34,624 bases of DNA from Bacillus australimaris (GTDB lineage Bacteria > Bacillota > Bacilli > Bacillales > Bacillaceae), in NCBI RefSeq assembly GCF_001307105.1, contig NZ_LGYN01000008.1:1-34624 (forward strand), given 5' to 3'. Shown here one piece after another: positions 23,849 through 32,802 of the stretch. Position 1 is the stretch's first letter. The number at the start of each line of letters is the position of its first letter. The translations under genes were made by a program, and so were the position numbers. The notes below the pieces were generated by a model. It ran no database searches and was not told the origin of the DNA. It worked only from the letters and a program-made list of their open reading frames with translations.

Positions 23849-24137
23849 TTTTTATCATCATATCAAACTTTCTACCATATTCAGATATTTATGCTCATAG
23901 TAAACTTGAAGAAGCAATCGCAGCAGCCTCAAACTTAAGATAGAGACGTCTTGAATGTTCGGCCTTAGCTTGTAATCTGATCAGACAAGGATATCTAAAG
24001 GGATATCAAATGTAGCTTGGAATAAAGTTTGATCATTTTTATAGTGTGTTCTTCCATTAAATCGCCATTTTCTTGAATAAGACTGATAGTAAAACCAACT
24101 TCAAAAAGGCTCTTTCAATACACAAACATGAACAAAA
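23849..24137. other. Gene-free stretch with possible gene remnants
   Basis: No intact gene. On the minus strand, 24100-23980 is open in two frames with plausible protein-like content (for example LIQENGDLMEEHTIKM in one and NDQTLFQATFDIPLDILV in another). No frame has a start and a binding site. It may be a decayed gene tail. Confidence 0.3.
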
Positions 24138-24989
24138 TTAATTAATCCAATGAAAAGGTCGATGTATATAAGAGGGTAATGTTGTCTTTACATCACCTTT
24201 AGCCGAATTAACTTGCATTTGGGTCAAAAACATACTGGTGGACAGATCAGCGCCACTGAAATTAACATCTCGCAAATCCGCACCAATAAAATTGACTGCC
24301 CTTAAATCCGTATTTCTCATATCCGCAGCAATCAAATAGGCTCCCCTAAAATCAGTTGCTCTTAAATCTTTTCCCTCTAACTTTTTGCCCATCCAATTAA
24401 CTCTCGCATGATCAAACTCTTTAAATTTTCGAACACCAGGCATTTTATCAATTGTATTTTTTCTCACAAAATCACTCGCTGAAGTAAGCAGTTCATTTAA
24501 AGAAAAACGGTACATCACCAGATCAAGTGACAATAAATTATCTGCGTCCAACTTCGTTAAATCCTGTAATTCCTTTAACTGCTTTCTCAATTTATCAGCT
24601 AAATCATCCGGTATATCGTAAGACAGAGCTTCTGCCACGTACGCAATCATTTCATGAATTTGCTCCATAATGGGAAACACTTGAAACATTTTCTTCCCAA
24701 TGTCAGGGTGTTCTCGCCAACTTTGACCGTTAAAAGTAACTTGAGATACGACCTGTCCAGCACCCAAACAATCAAATACTGTACAACCTTTGAATCCTTT
24801 ATCCCTTAACTGACTATGAATTTGGCAACTGTAATTAGACTGCAAATTCATACAAGGAGTACCTGCCGGTTTGTTAATTGGAAAATCACTTGATGCTACA
24901 ATATTAAGCGCTGTGCAACAAAGTCCAAAGCACTTCGTACAATCAGCCGTTAAACTTTCTCTAATCTTTTGAGCTGTATCATTATCCAT
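24138..24989 (-). CDS. Pentapeptide-repeat protein with N-terminal cysteine cluster
   Basis: A 283-residue protein in three parts. Residues 15-75 hold eight cysteines (17, 20, 24, 25, 46, 55, 69, 74) in the order CTKCFGLCC...C...C...C....C, very like the YkgJ/UPF0153 zinc- or iron-chelating domain. The middle is helical. From about residue 200 there are pentapeptide repeats (LEGKDLRATDFRGAYLIAADMRNTDLRAVNF...), roughly ten, forming a right-handed beta solenoid. Similar fusions occur in Streptomyces and some Bacillus, from memory, without known function. AAAGGG precedes ATG 24989. No signal peptide, so cytosolic. Confidence 0.85.
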   Translation of the reverse strand: MDNDTAQKIRESLTADCTKCFGLCCTALNIVASSDFPINKPAGTPCMNLQSNYSCQIHSQLRDKGFKGCTVFDCLGAGQVVSQVTFNGQSWREHPDIGKKMFQVFPIMEQIHEMIAYVAEALSYDIPDDLADKLRKQLKELQDLTKLDADNLLSLDLVMYRFSLNELLTSASDFVRKNTIDKMPGVRKFKEFDHARVNWMGKKLEGKDLRATDFRGAYLIAADMRNTDLRAVNFIGADLRDVNFSGADLSTSMFLTQMQVNSAKGDVKTTLPSYIHRPFHWIN

Positions 24990-25036
24990 TTTTTACCCTT
25001 TCTCTAAAAAACTTTTGATTTTATTATACAAGATTC

Positions 25037-25399
25037 CTAAACAATCTCATCTGCAATTAAAATCTTTTCCATCGTCTTTCCCTTCGCTAACTCATCAATC
25101 AGCTTATCCATATAACGAATATTCTTCATAGTTTCTTCCTCAATGTCCTCCACCCGGACACCACAAATGACTCCTTTGATTAAGCTACGGGAAGGATGAA
25201 GCTCTGGTGCCTCAGCAAAGAAGGTTTCAACGTCTATCTGTTTGTTCAACTGTTTGTGTAACTCTTCTGGACTGTAACCCGTTAACCAGCAAATGATCGT
25301 ATCAACTTCAGCCTTCGTTCGTCCCTTTCTCTCCGCCTTTGCGATGTAGAGAGGATAGACTTTTGCGAAACACATTGTGTAGATTTTAGGCTTGGTCAT
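25037..25399 (-). CDS. DUF2200 family protein
   Basis: A 120-residue cytosolic protein. The conserved layout is present: [38 protein letters not shown] near the N-terminus, [49 protein letters not shown] at the C-terminus. Length is typical. The function is unknown. AAGAGAG lies before ATG 25399. It is transcribed in the same direction as the pentapeptide gene, 47 bp upstream of it, so both may share a transcript. Confidence 0.88.
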   Translation of the reverse strand: MTKPKIYTMCFAKVYPLYIAKAERKGRTKAEVDTIICWLTGYSPEELHKQLNKQIDVETFFAEAPELHPSRSLIKGVICGVRVEDIEEETMKNIRYMDKLIDELAKGKTMEKILIADEIV

Positions 25400-25553
25400 G
25401 TGTCTGCTCTCTTTCTTCGTTAAATATTTAACCTGTAATGCTTTCTACAGGGGCCGCTCTCTCACTATGCCTATTCTCTTTATGTTCAAACCTTTCTATT
25501 TAATGCACTTAGTATACATGTCTATCTATATGAAAATGTGCTATAAATACAAC

Positions 25554-25838
25554 TTATAAACGATGATATATGCCCTTATTATTTCTTTCATCTTTTTTGA
25601 AAGCTCTATATTTAAGAAATTGAACAATACAAAATCCAAGAAATACACCTATTGGTCCTCCACTTGAGACAGGACCACCAATTAAACAATAAGAAATGAT
25701 AAACAATGCAATATAACCAATTATAAAAAAAGCAATTCCCCATTTTTCTTTTTTTACGTATCGAATAAAAATAATATTCCCTCCTTGAAAACGATCTATA
25801 TTTTGTAAAAAAGCAGCTTTCAAATATTGTACCCTCAA
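25554..25838 (-). CDS. Small membrane protein with uncertain start
   Basis: A 94-residue frame ending in a clear two-span membrane protein (KWGIAFFIIGYIALFIISYCLIGG and PIGVFLGFCIVQFLKYRAFKKDERN). The start is unclear. TTG 25838 has no binding site; TTG 25823 has GAGGG 8 nt upstream. A strong AAGGAGGG at about 25780-25787 is followed in frame only by ATT codons. The family is not recognised. No partner gene is close. Confidence 0.5.
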   Translation of the reverse strand: MRVQYLKAAFLQNIDRFQGGNIIFIRYVKKEKWGIAFFIIGYIALFIISYCLIGGPVSSGGPIGVFLGFCIVQFLKYRAFKKDERNNKGIYHRL

Positions 25839-25888
25839 TCAAAAATCATCGTACGATCAAATCAATAAGTTTCTAGTTCTTCTGACAC

Positions 25889-25926
25889 AAAAATACCCCT
25901 TTAGACAATTATATCTAAAGGGGTAT
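25889..25926 (-). terminator. glmS terminator
   Basis: A 13-bp perfect stem (arms at 25893-25905 and 25914-25926), followed on the minus strand by TTTTTG. It lies 24 bp after the glmS stop. Confidence 0.85.
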
Positions 25927-25950
25927 CAAAAATCCGATTTTATTTAATCC

Positions 25951-27753
25951 CTACTCCACCGTCACACTCTTCGCAAGATTACGTGGTTTATCCACATCAC
26001 ACCCGCGGTGAAGTGCTGCGTAGTAAGCAATCAGCTGTAATGGGACAACAGATGCAAGTGGTGCAAGTGCTGGGTGTACAGCTGGAAGGACGAAACGGTC
26101 GCCTTCGTCTTCTAGGCCTTTTAGTGAGATGACACAAGGGTTCGCTCCGCGTGCAACGACTTCTTTGACGTTACCGCGAATGCTAAGGTTCACGTGCTCT
26201 TGCGTTGCAAGGGCAATGACCGGTGTGCCTTCTTCAATTAAAGCAATCGTGCCGTGTTTGAGTTCTCCACCAGCAAAGCCTTCAGCTTGGATGTAAGAGA
26301 TCTCTTTAAGTTTTAGTGAACCTTCAAGGCACACATAGTAGTCAAGTCCTCTTCCGATAAAGAATGCGTTACGTGTCACTGTGAAGAAATCACGAGCGAT
26401 TTGTTCCATTTCATCCTTTTGATCCACAAGGGCTTCCATTGCGTTTGCTACAATACCAAGCTCTTTCACAAGATCAAAGTCAAGAGATTGACCGTTTAAT
26501 TCAGCTGCAACTGATGCAAGGATCGCAAGTACAGCGATTTGTGCTGTGTAGGCTTTTGTTGAAGCTACTGCGATTTCTGGTCCTGCATGAAGAAGCAATG
26601 TGAAGTCCGCTTCACGAGAAAGCGTAGATCCTGGTACGTTTGTGATCGTTAATGCTTTATGACCAAGCTCTTTGACTTGAACAAGTACAGCACGGCTGTC
26701 CGCAGTCTCCCCAGATTGAGAAAGGAAGATGAACAACGGTTTTTTCGATAGAAGCGGCATGTTGTAAGAGAATTCACTTGCTACATGGACTTCTACAGGT
26801 ACTTTCGCCCAGTCTTCAATGTATTGTTTACCGACAAGTCCAGCATGGTAGCTCGTTCCGCAAGCCACAATATAAATGCGGTCTGCTTCTGCTACTGCGC
26901 TTGCGATATCGCCAGCGACTGACAGCTTGCCGTTTTCATCTTGATATTCTTGGATGATTTTACGCATAACAAGCGGCTGTTCATCCGTTTCTTTTAACAT
27001 GTAGTGAGGATATGTGCCTTTCTCAATGTCGCTTGCATCAAGCTCAGCGATATAAGAAGGGCGTGTCATGATATCACCGTCAAGGTTTTTAATAATAACC
27101 TCATCTTTTGTGACAATGACCATTTCTTTATCCATTAATTCCGCATATTCGTTTGTTACTTGAAGCATCGCCATTGCGTCAGAAGCCACAACGTTGAAAT
27201 CTTCGCCGAAACCAACCAATAATGGGCTTTTGTTTTTCGCCACATAGATTGTTTCTTTGTTTTCGTTATCGAAAAGGGCAATCGCGTAAGAGCCTTTTAG
27301 TTGAAGAAGCGTTTGACGGAAAGCTTCCTCTGTATCAAGACCTCTATTCACAAATTGTTCGATGACTTGAACAACAACCTCTGTATCTGTGTCGCTTTTT
27401 AGTGTGACGTCTTGTAAATATTCGCGTGTCAATTGTACATAGTTCTCAATGACACCGTTATGAACAAGCGTAAAACGGCCAGAAGCACTTTGATGCGGAT
27501 GCGCATTTAGATGGCTTGGTACACCGTGAGTTGCCCAGCGTGTATGTCCGATTCCTGCTGAAGATGCCACGTTTGCATCAACGACTTCCCGAAGCTCAGC
27601 GATACGTCCTTTTTCTTTGAACACATGCACGCCTTCTTCGTTTGCCACAGCGATACCTGCTGAGTCATACCCGCGGTACTCAAGCTTCTCTAAACCTTTT
27701 AATAAGATTTCCTTCGCATCATTCTGACCAATATAACCTACGATTCCACACAT
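25951..27753 (-). CDS. glmS: Glutamine-fructose-6-phosphate aminotransferase
   Basis: A 600-residue cytosolic enzyme that makes glucosamine-6-phosphate from fructose-6-phosphate and glutamine, the first committed step to UDP-GlcNAc and the cell wall. The N-terminal glutaminase domain starts MCGIVGYIG with catalytic Cys2, then [17 protein letters not shown], and HNGVIENY. Two SIS isomerase domains follow ([45 protein letters not shown]), and the end [12 protein letters not shown] carries the usual C-terminal loop lysine. Expression is controlled by the ribozyme in the leader. GGGAGGAAG precedes ATG 27753. Confidence 0.98.
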   Translation of the reverse strand: MCGIVGYIGQNDAKEILLKGLEKLEYRGYDSAGIAVANEEGVHVFKEKGRIAELREVVDANVASSAGIGHTRWATHGVPSHLNAHPHQSASGRFTLVHNGVIENYVQLTREYLQDVTLKSDTDTEVVVQVIEQFVNRGLDTEEAFRQTLLQLKGSYAIALFDNENKETIYVAKNKSPLLVGFGEDFNVVASDAMAMLQVTNEYAELMDKEMVIVTKDEVIIKNLDGDIMTRPSYIAELDASDIEKGTYPHYMLKETDEQPLVMRKIIQEYQDENGKLSVAGDIASAVAEADRIYIVACGTSYHAGLVGKQYIEDWAKVPVEVHVASEFSYNMPLLSKKPLFIFLSQSGETADSRAVLVQVKELGHKALTITNVPGSTLSREADFTLLLHAGPEIAVASTKAYTAQIAVLAILASVAAELNGQSLDFDLVKELGIVANAMEALVDQKDEMEQIARDFFTVTRNAFFIGRGLDYYVCLEGSLKLKEISYIQAEGFAGGELKHGTIALIEEGTPVIALATQEHVNLSIRGNVKEVVARGANPCVISLKGLEDEGDRFVLPAVHPALAPLASVVPLQLIAYYAALHRGCDVDKPRNLAKSVTVE

Positions 27754-27780
27754 AAATATTCTTCCTCCCGATCATGTGAA

Positions 27781-27828
27781 AGGGACGAAGAAAGCCTACT
27801 AAAATAGAAGGGACATTTCTTCGTCCCT
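27781..27828 (-). promoter_or_regulatory. Hairpin between glmS ribozyme and glmS start
   Basis: A 13-bp perfect stem (AGGGACGAAGAAA / TTTCTTCGTCCCT) with a 22-nt loop, followed on the minus strand only by TTTC. It looks like a weak terminator or an RNA-stability element between ribozyme and ribosome binding site. Confidence 0.6.
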
Positions 27829-27848
27829 CTCTACATGTTTAATTTGGG

Positions 27849-28014
27849 AGATCATGTGTATTCCCTTTGTACAAAGAGTCACCTCTTTGGTTTAAAGAAA
27901 CACTTACGGCTGTGATCTCTATTTTTGATCAGCCGGGAGGCATCCGCCGAAAATTCGATAACCTCCATCCTCGTCAACTAAGCATCTTTCGTCCGATCGC
28001 TTAGTTCGGGCGCT
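27849..28014 (-). ncRNA. glmS self-cleaving ribozyme riboswitch
   Basis: The minus strand matches the B. subtilis glmS ribozyme almost base for base: cleavage site ATA|GCGCCCGAACTAAGC (cut between 28014 and 28013), the conserved GACGAGGATGGAGGTTATCG, the core ATTTTCGGCGGATGCCTCC, and GATCACAGCCGTAAG. On binding glucosamine-6-phosphate it cleaves its own 5' end, and the mRNA is then degraded by RNase J (established for B. subtilis). Variation from B. subtilis is mainly in the P1 loop (TCGGACGAAAGAT) and P4 region. The 3' limit is approximate. Confidence 0.97.
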
Positions 28015-28087
28015 ATAATTATAAGAGAGTTTCTGAACATCTACCCTGCCTTTCCTGATAGAATAAAAATCCAGTAACACAAGGATG

Positions 28088-28116
28088 ATTGTACTATAAG
28101 GTCTGACCTCCGTCAA
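28088..28116 (-). promoter_or_regulatory. glmS promoter
   Basis: Minus strand TTGACG (28111-28116), 17-bp spacer, TACAAT (28088-28093). It gives a leader of about 65 nt before the ribozyme cleavage site. Confidence 0.8.
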
Positions 28117-28289
28117 TCACAATGTAACAGGTGATCCCATTCATTTGAGAAAGTGAGACCTCCCTACACTATATGCGATGAGGCTTGTCACGTTCTACCT
28201 CTGATGTGCTCTCCTATGTATGAAGACAGCATCAAGTTGCCCTCGCTTATATGATTCGTACAGATCCATCCAATTATGTCGTTTATTCG
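28117..28289. other. Gene-free stretch between glmM terminator and glmS promoter
   Basis: About 170 bases with no reading frame, palindrome or RNA element that I can support. Confidence 0.5.
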
Positions 28290-28322
28290 AAAAAAAAAGC
28301 AAACCGCTGCTTAGCGGTTCGC
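28290..28322 (-). terminator. glmM terminator
   Basis: GCAAACCGCT / AGCGGTTCGC stem (one wobble), 4-nt loop, then nine T on the minus strand, 10 bp after the glmM stop. It ends the cdaA-cdaR-glmM operon, so glmS depends on its own promoter. Confidence 0.9.
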
Positions 28323-28331
28323 TCTCATCTG

Positions 28332-29678
28332 TTACTCAATACCCATTTCCTCTTTCACAACAGCCGTAATTCGAGCCACATATTCATCACATAGCTCTTT
28401 TGTTTTTGCCTCTGCCATGACACGTACAAGCGGCTCTGTTCCAGATGGACGAACAAGAATACGGCCGTCACCGTTCATCTCTTTTTCGACCTCTTGAATC
28501 ACTGCTTTTACTTTTTCATTTTCTTCTACTTTATATTTATCAGACACTTTCACATTCACTAGAAGCTGCGGGAACTTTTCCATTTCAGCCGCAAGCTCTG
28601 ATAATGTTTTCCCTGTCGCTTTAAGTGTATTCACAAGCATGATTGCAGAAAGCATGCCGTCACCTGTCGTATTGTAATCAAGGAAAATCAAGTGGCCTGA
28701 TTGCTCACCGCCGACATTATAGCCGTCCTTTTTCATCGCTTCGACCACATAGCGATCACCAACAGCGGTTTGAATGCTCTTAATGCCTTGCTTCTCAAGC
28801 GCTTTATAGAAACCTAGGTTACTCATGACCGTAGACACCACAGTGTCATCCTTTAATCGGCCTTCACCCTTCAAATAACGTGCACATATGTACATAATTT
28901 GATCGCCATCTACGATATCACCTTTTTCATCGACTGCAATCAAACGGTCACCGTCACCATCAAACGCAAGACCAATATCTGCACCCTTCTCCTTCACAAA
29001 AGCAGAAAGTGCTTCTGGATGAGTGGAGCCGACACCATCATTGATATTCAGTCCGTTTGGTGATGTTCCCATTGTAGACACATCAGCATCTAAATCAGCA
29101 AATAAATGTGTCGCAAGAGAAGAGGTTGCACCGTGAGCACAGTCAAGCGCCACGTGAATACCAGTGAAATCCTCGTCCGCTGTCTGCTTCAAGAATTGCA
29201 AGTATTTCTGACCGCCTTCAAAATAGTCATTGACCGTTCCAAGAGCCGCTCCAACTGGGCGTGGCAATTGATCGACTGGCTGATCCATCAGCTGCTCAAT
29301 TTCATTCTCCTGTTCATCTGACAGCTTAAAGCCGTCACCGCCGAAGAATTTAATTCCGTTGTCTTGAACTGGATTGTGAGAAGCAGAAATCATGACACCT
29401 GCTTCCGCGTCCATTGCTTTCGTTAAATAAGACACACCAGATGTTGAGATCACACCTAGACGCATGACTTCAGCTCCAATTGAAAGTAAGCCTGCAACGA
29501 GTGCTCCTTCCAGCATATGACCAGATACACGTGTGTCTCGTCCAACGAGTACCTTTGGACGTTCTTTATCCTTTGTGAGCACATAGCCGCCAAATCTCCC
29601 AACTTTAAATGCGAGCTCTGGCGTTAATTCGCTATTCGCTACACCCCTTACACCATCAGTTCCAAAGTACTTGCCCAT
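28332..29678 (-). CDS. glmM: Phosphoglucosamine mutase
   Basis: A 448-residue cytosolic enzyme that converts glucosamine-6-phosphate to glucosamine-1-phosphate. Sequence markers are [21 protein letters not shown], the phosphoserine loop MISASHNP (Ser100), the metal-binding DGDGDR (around residue 240), the sugar-binding GGEQSGH, and the phosphate-binding [23 protein letters not shown] precedes ATG 29678, 25 bp after cdaR. In Bacillus and relatives GlmM also binds CdaA and lowers its activity (established), which explains the conserved operon order. Confidence 0.98.
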   Translation of the reverse strand: MGKYFGTDGVRGVANSELTPELAFKVGRFGGYVLTKDKERPKVLVGRDTRVSGHMLEGALVAGLLSIGAEVMRLGVISTSGVSYLTKAMDAEAGVMISASHNPVQDNGIKFFGGDGFKLSDEQENEIEQLMDQPVDQLPRPVGAALGTVNDYFEGGQKYLQFLKQTADEDFTGIHVALDCAHGATSSLATHLFADLDADVSTMGTSPNGLNINDGVGSTHPEALSAFVKEKGADIGLAFDGDGDRLIAVDEKGDIVDGDQIMYICARYLKGEGRLKDDTVVSTVMSNLGFYKALEKQGIKSIQTAVGDRYVVEAMKKDGYNVGGEQSGHLIFLDYNTTGDGMLSAIMLVNTLKATGKTLSELAAEMEKFPQLLVNVKVSDKYKVEENEKVKAVIQEVEKEMNGDGRILVRPSGTEPLVRVMAEAKTKELCDEYVARITAVVKEEMGIE

Positions 29679-29703
29679 GTTTCAATCGCTCCTTTTTTAC
29701 CAT

Positions 29704-31131
29704 TCAAGAGGACGCTTTGTCCTCTTTTTTATCTTCTTTGACCGGCTGTTTTTGACTTGATTCTTTCTTTGCTTTATCTTGCGTGGATTCTTCTTTACTC
29801 TTCTCATCCTGAACATCGTCATCAGATGATTGACCTTTTTGATCTTTTTGATCCTTTCGATCACTCGTCGACGCCGGCTGATCCTCTGTATCAGTAGAAG
29901 TAAGTTTCACTTTGACCTTTGATCTCGATAATGTCCATGTCACATTTTGAGGACCGTTCACTTGAACTTTGACCTCGTGTGTTCCTTCGTTCAAGTCCCC
30001 CACATTGATATAGGCTTCAACATCTGAAGCCTTTAGTTTATCAATCGCACTCTTTGATCCCTTCACTGTTATCGTGAGCCGTCCAGAAGATGGGCTCACA
30101 AAATCAGAGGTGAGATCCTTGCTCAGACCCACGACAGAAATCGGCACATTATCAATCTTTTTTTCCTCAGCTGTTGCAACCTTCACTTTGATCTTAACAG
30201 TTTCGGGCGATACCTTTTTCACACCATCTGGCAGCGGAATGTCGGCATCAATCTCCGTATCATCTTTAATCTTGCTTAGGTCCAGCTTGACGCCATCAAT
30301 AAAATCAAGTGCGTCCAGCACCTTTTGAGAGCCGTACACTGTGACCTCACTCGGGCTTGTCTCAATGCTTGAAATGCTGATCCCATCTGGTAAGCTGCCC
30401 GTCCGCTCAATTTTAAACGGAACCTTTTTGCTCGGACTCGAGATCGGGACCGTAATATCCACCACGGACGGACTTACTTCGACTGGCAGCTCATTCCCGC
30501 TGCTATCATACACAGTGAGCTTCGCTTCCTTTTCAATTTGCTGATCGACATCCTCTAAGTTCACAAAAGCTTTAATAACAGAAATCTTGTCGATCACGTC
30601 CTTTGAGCCAGTGACCGTAACATTTTTTGGATTCACAATGGGCTGTTCAGGTGAATAACCGTCTTTGATTTTATTTTGATTATAAAATTCTGTTTCAACA
30701 GGAAATTCAGCTGTCGTTTTTTCTTGTATCGTCACAGTCGTCACAGATGGATTAATCGATAGTGTGAGTCCCTTTGATACATCTCTTGCCTTCAGCTCCA
30801 CTTTATGTGTACCTGTCGATAAGTTCTGCATATCTGCATAAATTTCAAAATTTTTTGTTTGTCTTGCTGTTTTCACAGCACTAGTTGATCCCTTAATCGT
30901 GACATTGACTGTCTGCGGCACACCAGTGACGACGTACTTCTCGTCATCATAATACGCTTTAACAGGAATATCAGTTAAGGTTGCTTCATCTGTCGTCGAT
31001 GTTGGGAAAAAGGATTCACCGATTTTTTTCGGCGTGGGCGCTTGCGCTGAATTGACTGCACCATACAGCAATAAAGCGAAGACCAATGCAAGAAGCTTAA
31101 CGGCCCAGCGATTATTCAAAATCTTATCCAT
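29704..31131 (-). CDS. cdaR: CdaA regulator, YbbR-repeat protein
   Basis: A 475-residue extracytoplasmic regulator of CdaA. ATG 31131 is chosen because GGAGGGG lies just upstream and it starts the conserved MDKILNNRWAVKLLALVFALLLYGAVNS, an N-terminal membrane anchor. Four YbbR domains follow, each with a V.V.G....V pattern (VTGVPQTVNVTIKGS, VTVTGSKDVIDKI, VTVYGSQKVLDAL, LTITVKGSKSAIDKL). The last 65 residues are a charged, low-complexity tail (DRKDQKDQKGQSSDD..., KKES, KEDK) that probably contacts the wall. It overlaps cdaA by 8 nt. Confidence 0.95.
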   Translation of the reverse strand: MDKILNNRWAVKLLALVFALLLYGAVNSAQAPTPKKIGESFFPTSTTDEATLTDIPVKAYYDDEKYVVTGVPQTVNVTIKGSTSAVKTARQTKNFEIYADMQNLSTGTHKVELKARDVSKGLTLSINPSVTTVTIQEKTTAEFPVETEFYNQNKIKDGYSPEQPIVNPKNVTVTGSKDVIDKISVIKAFVNLEDVDQQIEKEAKLTVYDSSGNELPVEVSPSVVDITVPISSPSKKVPFKIERTGSLPDGISISSIETSPSEVTVYGSQKVLDALDFIDGVKLDLSKIKDDTEIDADIPLPDGVKKVSPETVKIKVKVATAEEKKIDNVPISVVGLSKDLTSDFVSPSSGRLTITVKGSKSAIDKLKASDVEAYINVGDLNEGTHEVKVQVNGPQNVTWTLSRSKVKVKLTSTDTEDQPASTSDRKDQKDQKGQSSDDDVQDEKSKEESTQDKAKKESSQKQPVKEDKKEDKASS

Positions 31132-31945
31132 TTTTCTTGCCCCTCCAATACCATTTGGTCGAGGAAGCATCTTTGCTGTTCTTACTAAATTCAGCAATCA
31201 GCATTTCTTCAAGCGCTTCTTCTGTCAATTCTCGGTGGAGATCACCATTTCTTGCGACAGAAATGCCGCCTGTCTCCTCAGAAACGATGACGGTTAAGCT
31301 GTCTGTCACTTCACTAATTCCGACTGCCGCTCTATGCCGCGTCCCAAGCTCCTTAGAGATAAAAGGACTTTCTGACAGCGGTAAATAACAAGCTGCAGCT
31401 GCAATCTCATCCCGCTTCATAATAACAGCACCGTCATGAAGCGGTGTATTCGGAATGAAGATATTAATGAGCAACTCTGAACTCACCTTTGCATTCAAAG
31501 GAATTCCAGTCTCTATGTAATCATTCATCCCGGTATCACGTTCAATTGTCAGCAGTGCGCCGATTCTGCGTTTTGCCATATAGTTAATTGCTTTTGTAAT
31601 TGCCTCGATCGTTTTCTGCTGCTGTTCCTCTACAGGTGTCCCGCTTCTTGAGAAGAAACGGCCGCGCCCAAGCTGCTCAAGCGCTCTCCTTAGCTCTGGC
31701 TGAAAAATAATAATGATCGCAAGGAATCCCCACGTAATCGCTTGATCCATCAGCCATTGAAGTGTGTTCAGACCGAGATACGCACTTCCCATCCTGACGA
31801 GAACAATGACCACAATTCCCTTTAAAAGCTGAACCGCTTTTGTTCCGCGGATGACCATCATTAATTTATATATCACATACCAAACAACGAGAATATCAAC
31901 AGCATTACCGAGGTACTGCAAAAAAGGAATATCCCCTAAAGCCAT
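31124..31945 (-). CDS. cdaA: Diadenylate cyclase (c-di-AMP synthase)
   Basis: A 273-residue membrane enzyme that makes c-di-AMP from two ATP. Three N-terminal membrane spans (about residues 10-85) precede the DAC domain, with catalytic motifs DGA at 171-173 and RHR at 203-205, at the same positions as in B. subtilis CdaA. Also conserved are RRIGALLTIERDTGM and VSEETGGISVARNG. c-di-AMP controls potassium and osmolyte uptake and wall homeostasis. CdaR and GlmM, encoded next, modulate it. It has its own extended -10 promoter candidate upstream. Confidence 0.97.
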   Translation of the reverse strand: MALGDIPFLQYLGNAVDILVVWYVIYKLMMVIRGTKAVQLLKGIVVIVLVRMGSAYLGLNTLQWLMDQAITWGFLAIIIIFQPELRRALEQLGRGRFFSRSGTPVEEQQQKTIEAITKAINYMAKRRIGALLTIERDTGMNDYIETGIPLNAKVSSELLINIFIPNTPLHDGAVIMKRDEIAAAACYLPLSESPFISKELGTRHRAAVGISEVTDSLTVIVSEETGGISVARNGDLHRELTEEALEEMLIAEFSKNSKDASSTKWYWRGKKNG

Positions 31946-31996
31946 TTCCTCGTCCTCCAGAATTTTCAGTTATTCTTCGTTTGATGCATTTTTAAT

Positions 31997-32038
31997 AAAA
32001 AAAGAGCCTATGTGTCAATACATAGCGTGGCTATTATA
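31997..32038 (-). promoter_or_regulatory. cdaA promoter (extended -10) with leader hairpin
   Basis: Minus strand TGGTATAAT with the -10 at 32033-32038; the -35 is poor. Starting at about the expected transcript start is a CTATGT / ACATAG hairpin (32008-32025) followed by TTTTTTT (31997-32003). It may be a second terminator for the upstream operon or an attenuator of cdaA. Confidence 0.5.
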
Positions 32039-32116
32039 CCACATTTTGTTTCAGCAAGGAAAATAGTTGCCATATATGGCTGACTTGCTATTACGTATGA
32101 TTCTCACCAGTGATAT

Positions 32117-32149
32117 AGAAAAAGAGCAGCCCCCTTAGAGACTGCTCTT
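32117..32149 (-). terminator. sigW-rsiW terminator
   Basis: AAGAGCAG / CTGCTCTT perfect 8-bp stem, 12-nt loop, then TTTC on the minus strand, 13 bp after the rsiW stop. Confidence 0.75.
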
Positions 32150-32161
32150 AAACAAATTAAA

Positions 32162-32788
32162 TTACTTTTGTTCCTCTGGCCCAATGACCCGCATCGCATC
32201 TTGTGCTGTTGATTTCATTTTGTACCAGATCCAATCAAACACTTCATTAATTTCATTAATTTGACCAGTGACTTGTCCGGCAGAAGCAGTCAGCTGTTCC
32301 CCATTGACGACGGTGACATTTCCATCAACCTTGCCTTCTACAATCAGCTTGCCATTTTTGACAGTGACATCACCTTTCACGGTTTCCCCTTTAGGTACGG
32401 TCACTGTATCATTTACAACAACGAGATTCGGCTGCTTTGACACACTGAAATTATGATCGGTATTCCAGCTTGTAAACAGACTGCCTCCCATCAAAATGAG
32501 AAAGAGGGCAGCGGCCACCATCAGCGGGTGAGCTTTGATCCATCTTTGAACCGACACACGCTTTTTCTCCTTTGGAAGACCTGCCATCACCTTTGCAGTG
32601 AAATCAGATGGTGCTTCTATATGAGATGTACTCTGCACGAGCGCGATGGATTTCTCAATTTGTTGAAAATGAGTACGGCACTCCTCACACGATTGCAGAT
32701 GGCTTTTTAATTCTTTTTCGTCTTGGGGCTCAATGTCCCCGTCTAAATACTGATGCATAAGCTGGACGATTCTATCCTGACAGCTCAT
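32162..32788 (-). CDS. rsiW: Anti-sigma-W factor
   Basis: A 208-residue single-span membrane protein that holds SigW inactive. ATG 32788 is chosen because GAGGTG lies upstream and it gives the conserved MSCQDRIVQLMHQYLDGDI. The cytoplasmic zinc-binding anti-sigma motif is H-x3-C-x2-C in SHLQSCEECRTHF. One membrane span (around HPLMVAAALFLILMGGSLF, residues 90-110) and an external part with the repeat-like TVTVPKGETVKGDVTVKNGKL follow. In B. subtilis it is cut by PrsW and RasP under envelope stress, freeing SigW (established). It follows sigW by 14 bp. Confidence 0.96.
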   Translation of the reverse strand: MSCQDRIVQLMHQYLDGDIEPQDEKELKSHLQSCEECRTHFQQIEKSIALVQSTSHIEAPSDFTAKVMAGLPKEKKRVSVQRWIKAHPLMVAAALFLILMGGSLFTSWNTDHNFSVSKQPNLVVVNDTVTVPKGETVKGDVTVKNGKLIVEGKVDGNVTVVNGEQLTASAGQVTGQINEINEVFDWIWYKMKSTAQDAMRVIGPEEQK

Positions 32789-32802
32789 CAAAATCACCTC
32801 AC

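Noticed and set aside
27919..28116. A 65-codon frame on the minus strand in the glmS leader
   Set aside because: It lies over the glmS ribozyme and its promoter, whose RNA conservation fully explains the sequence.
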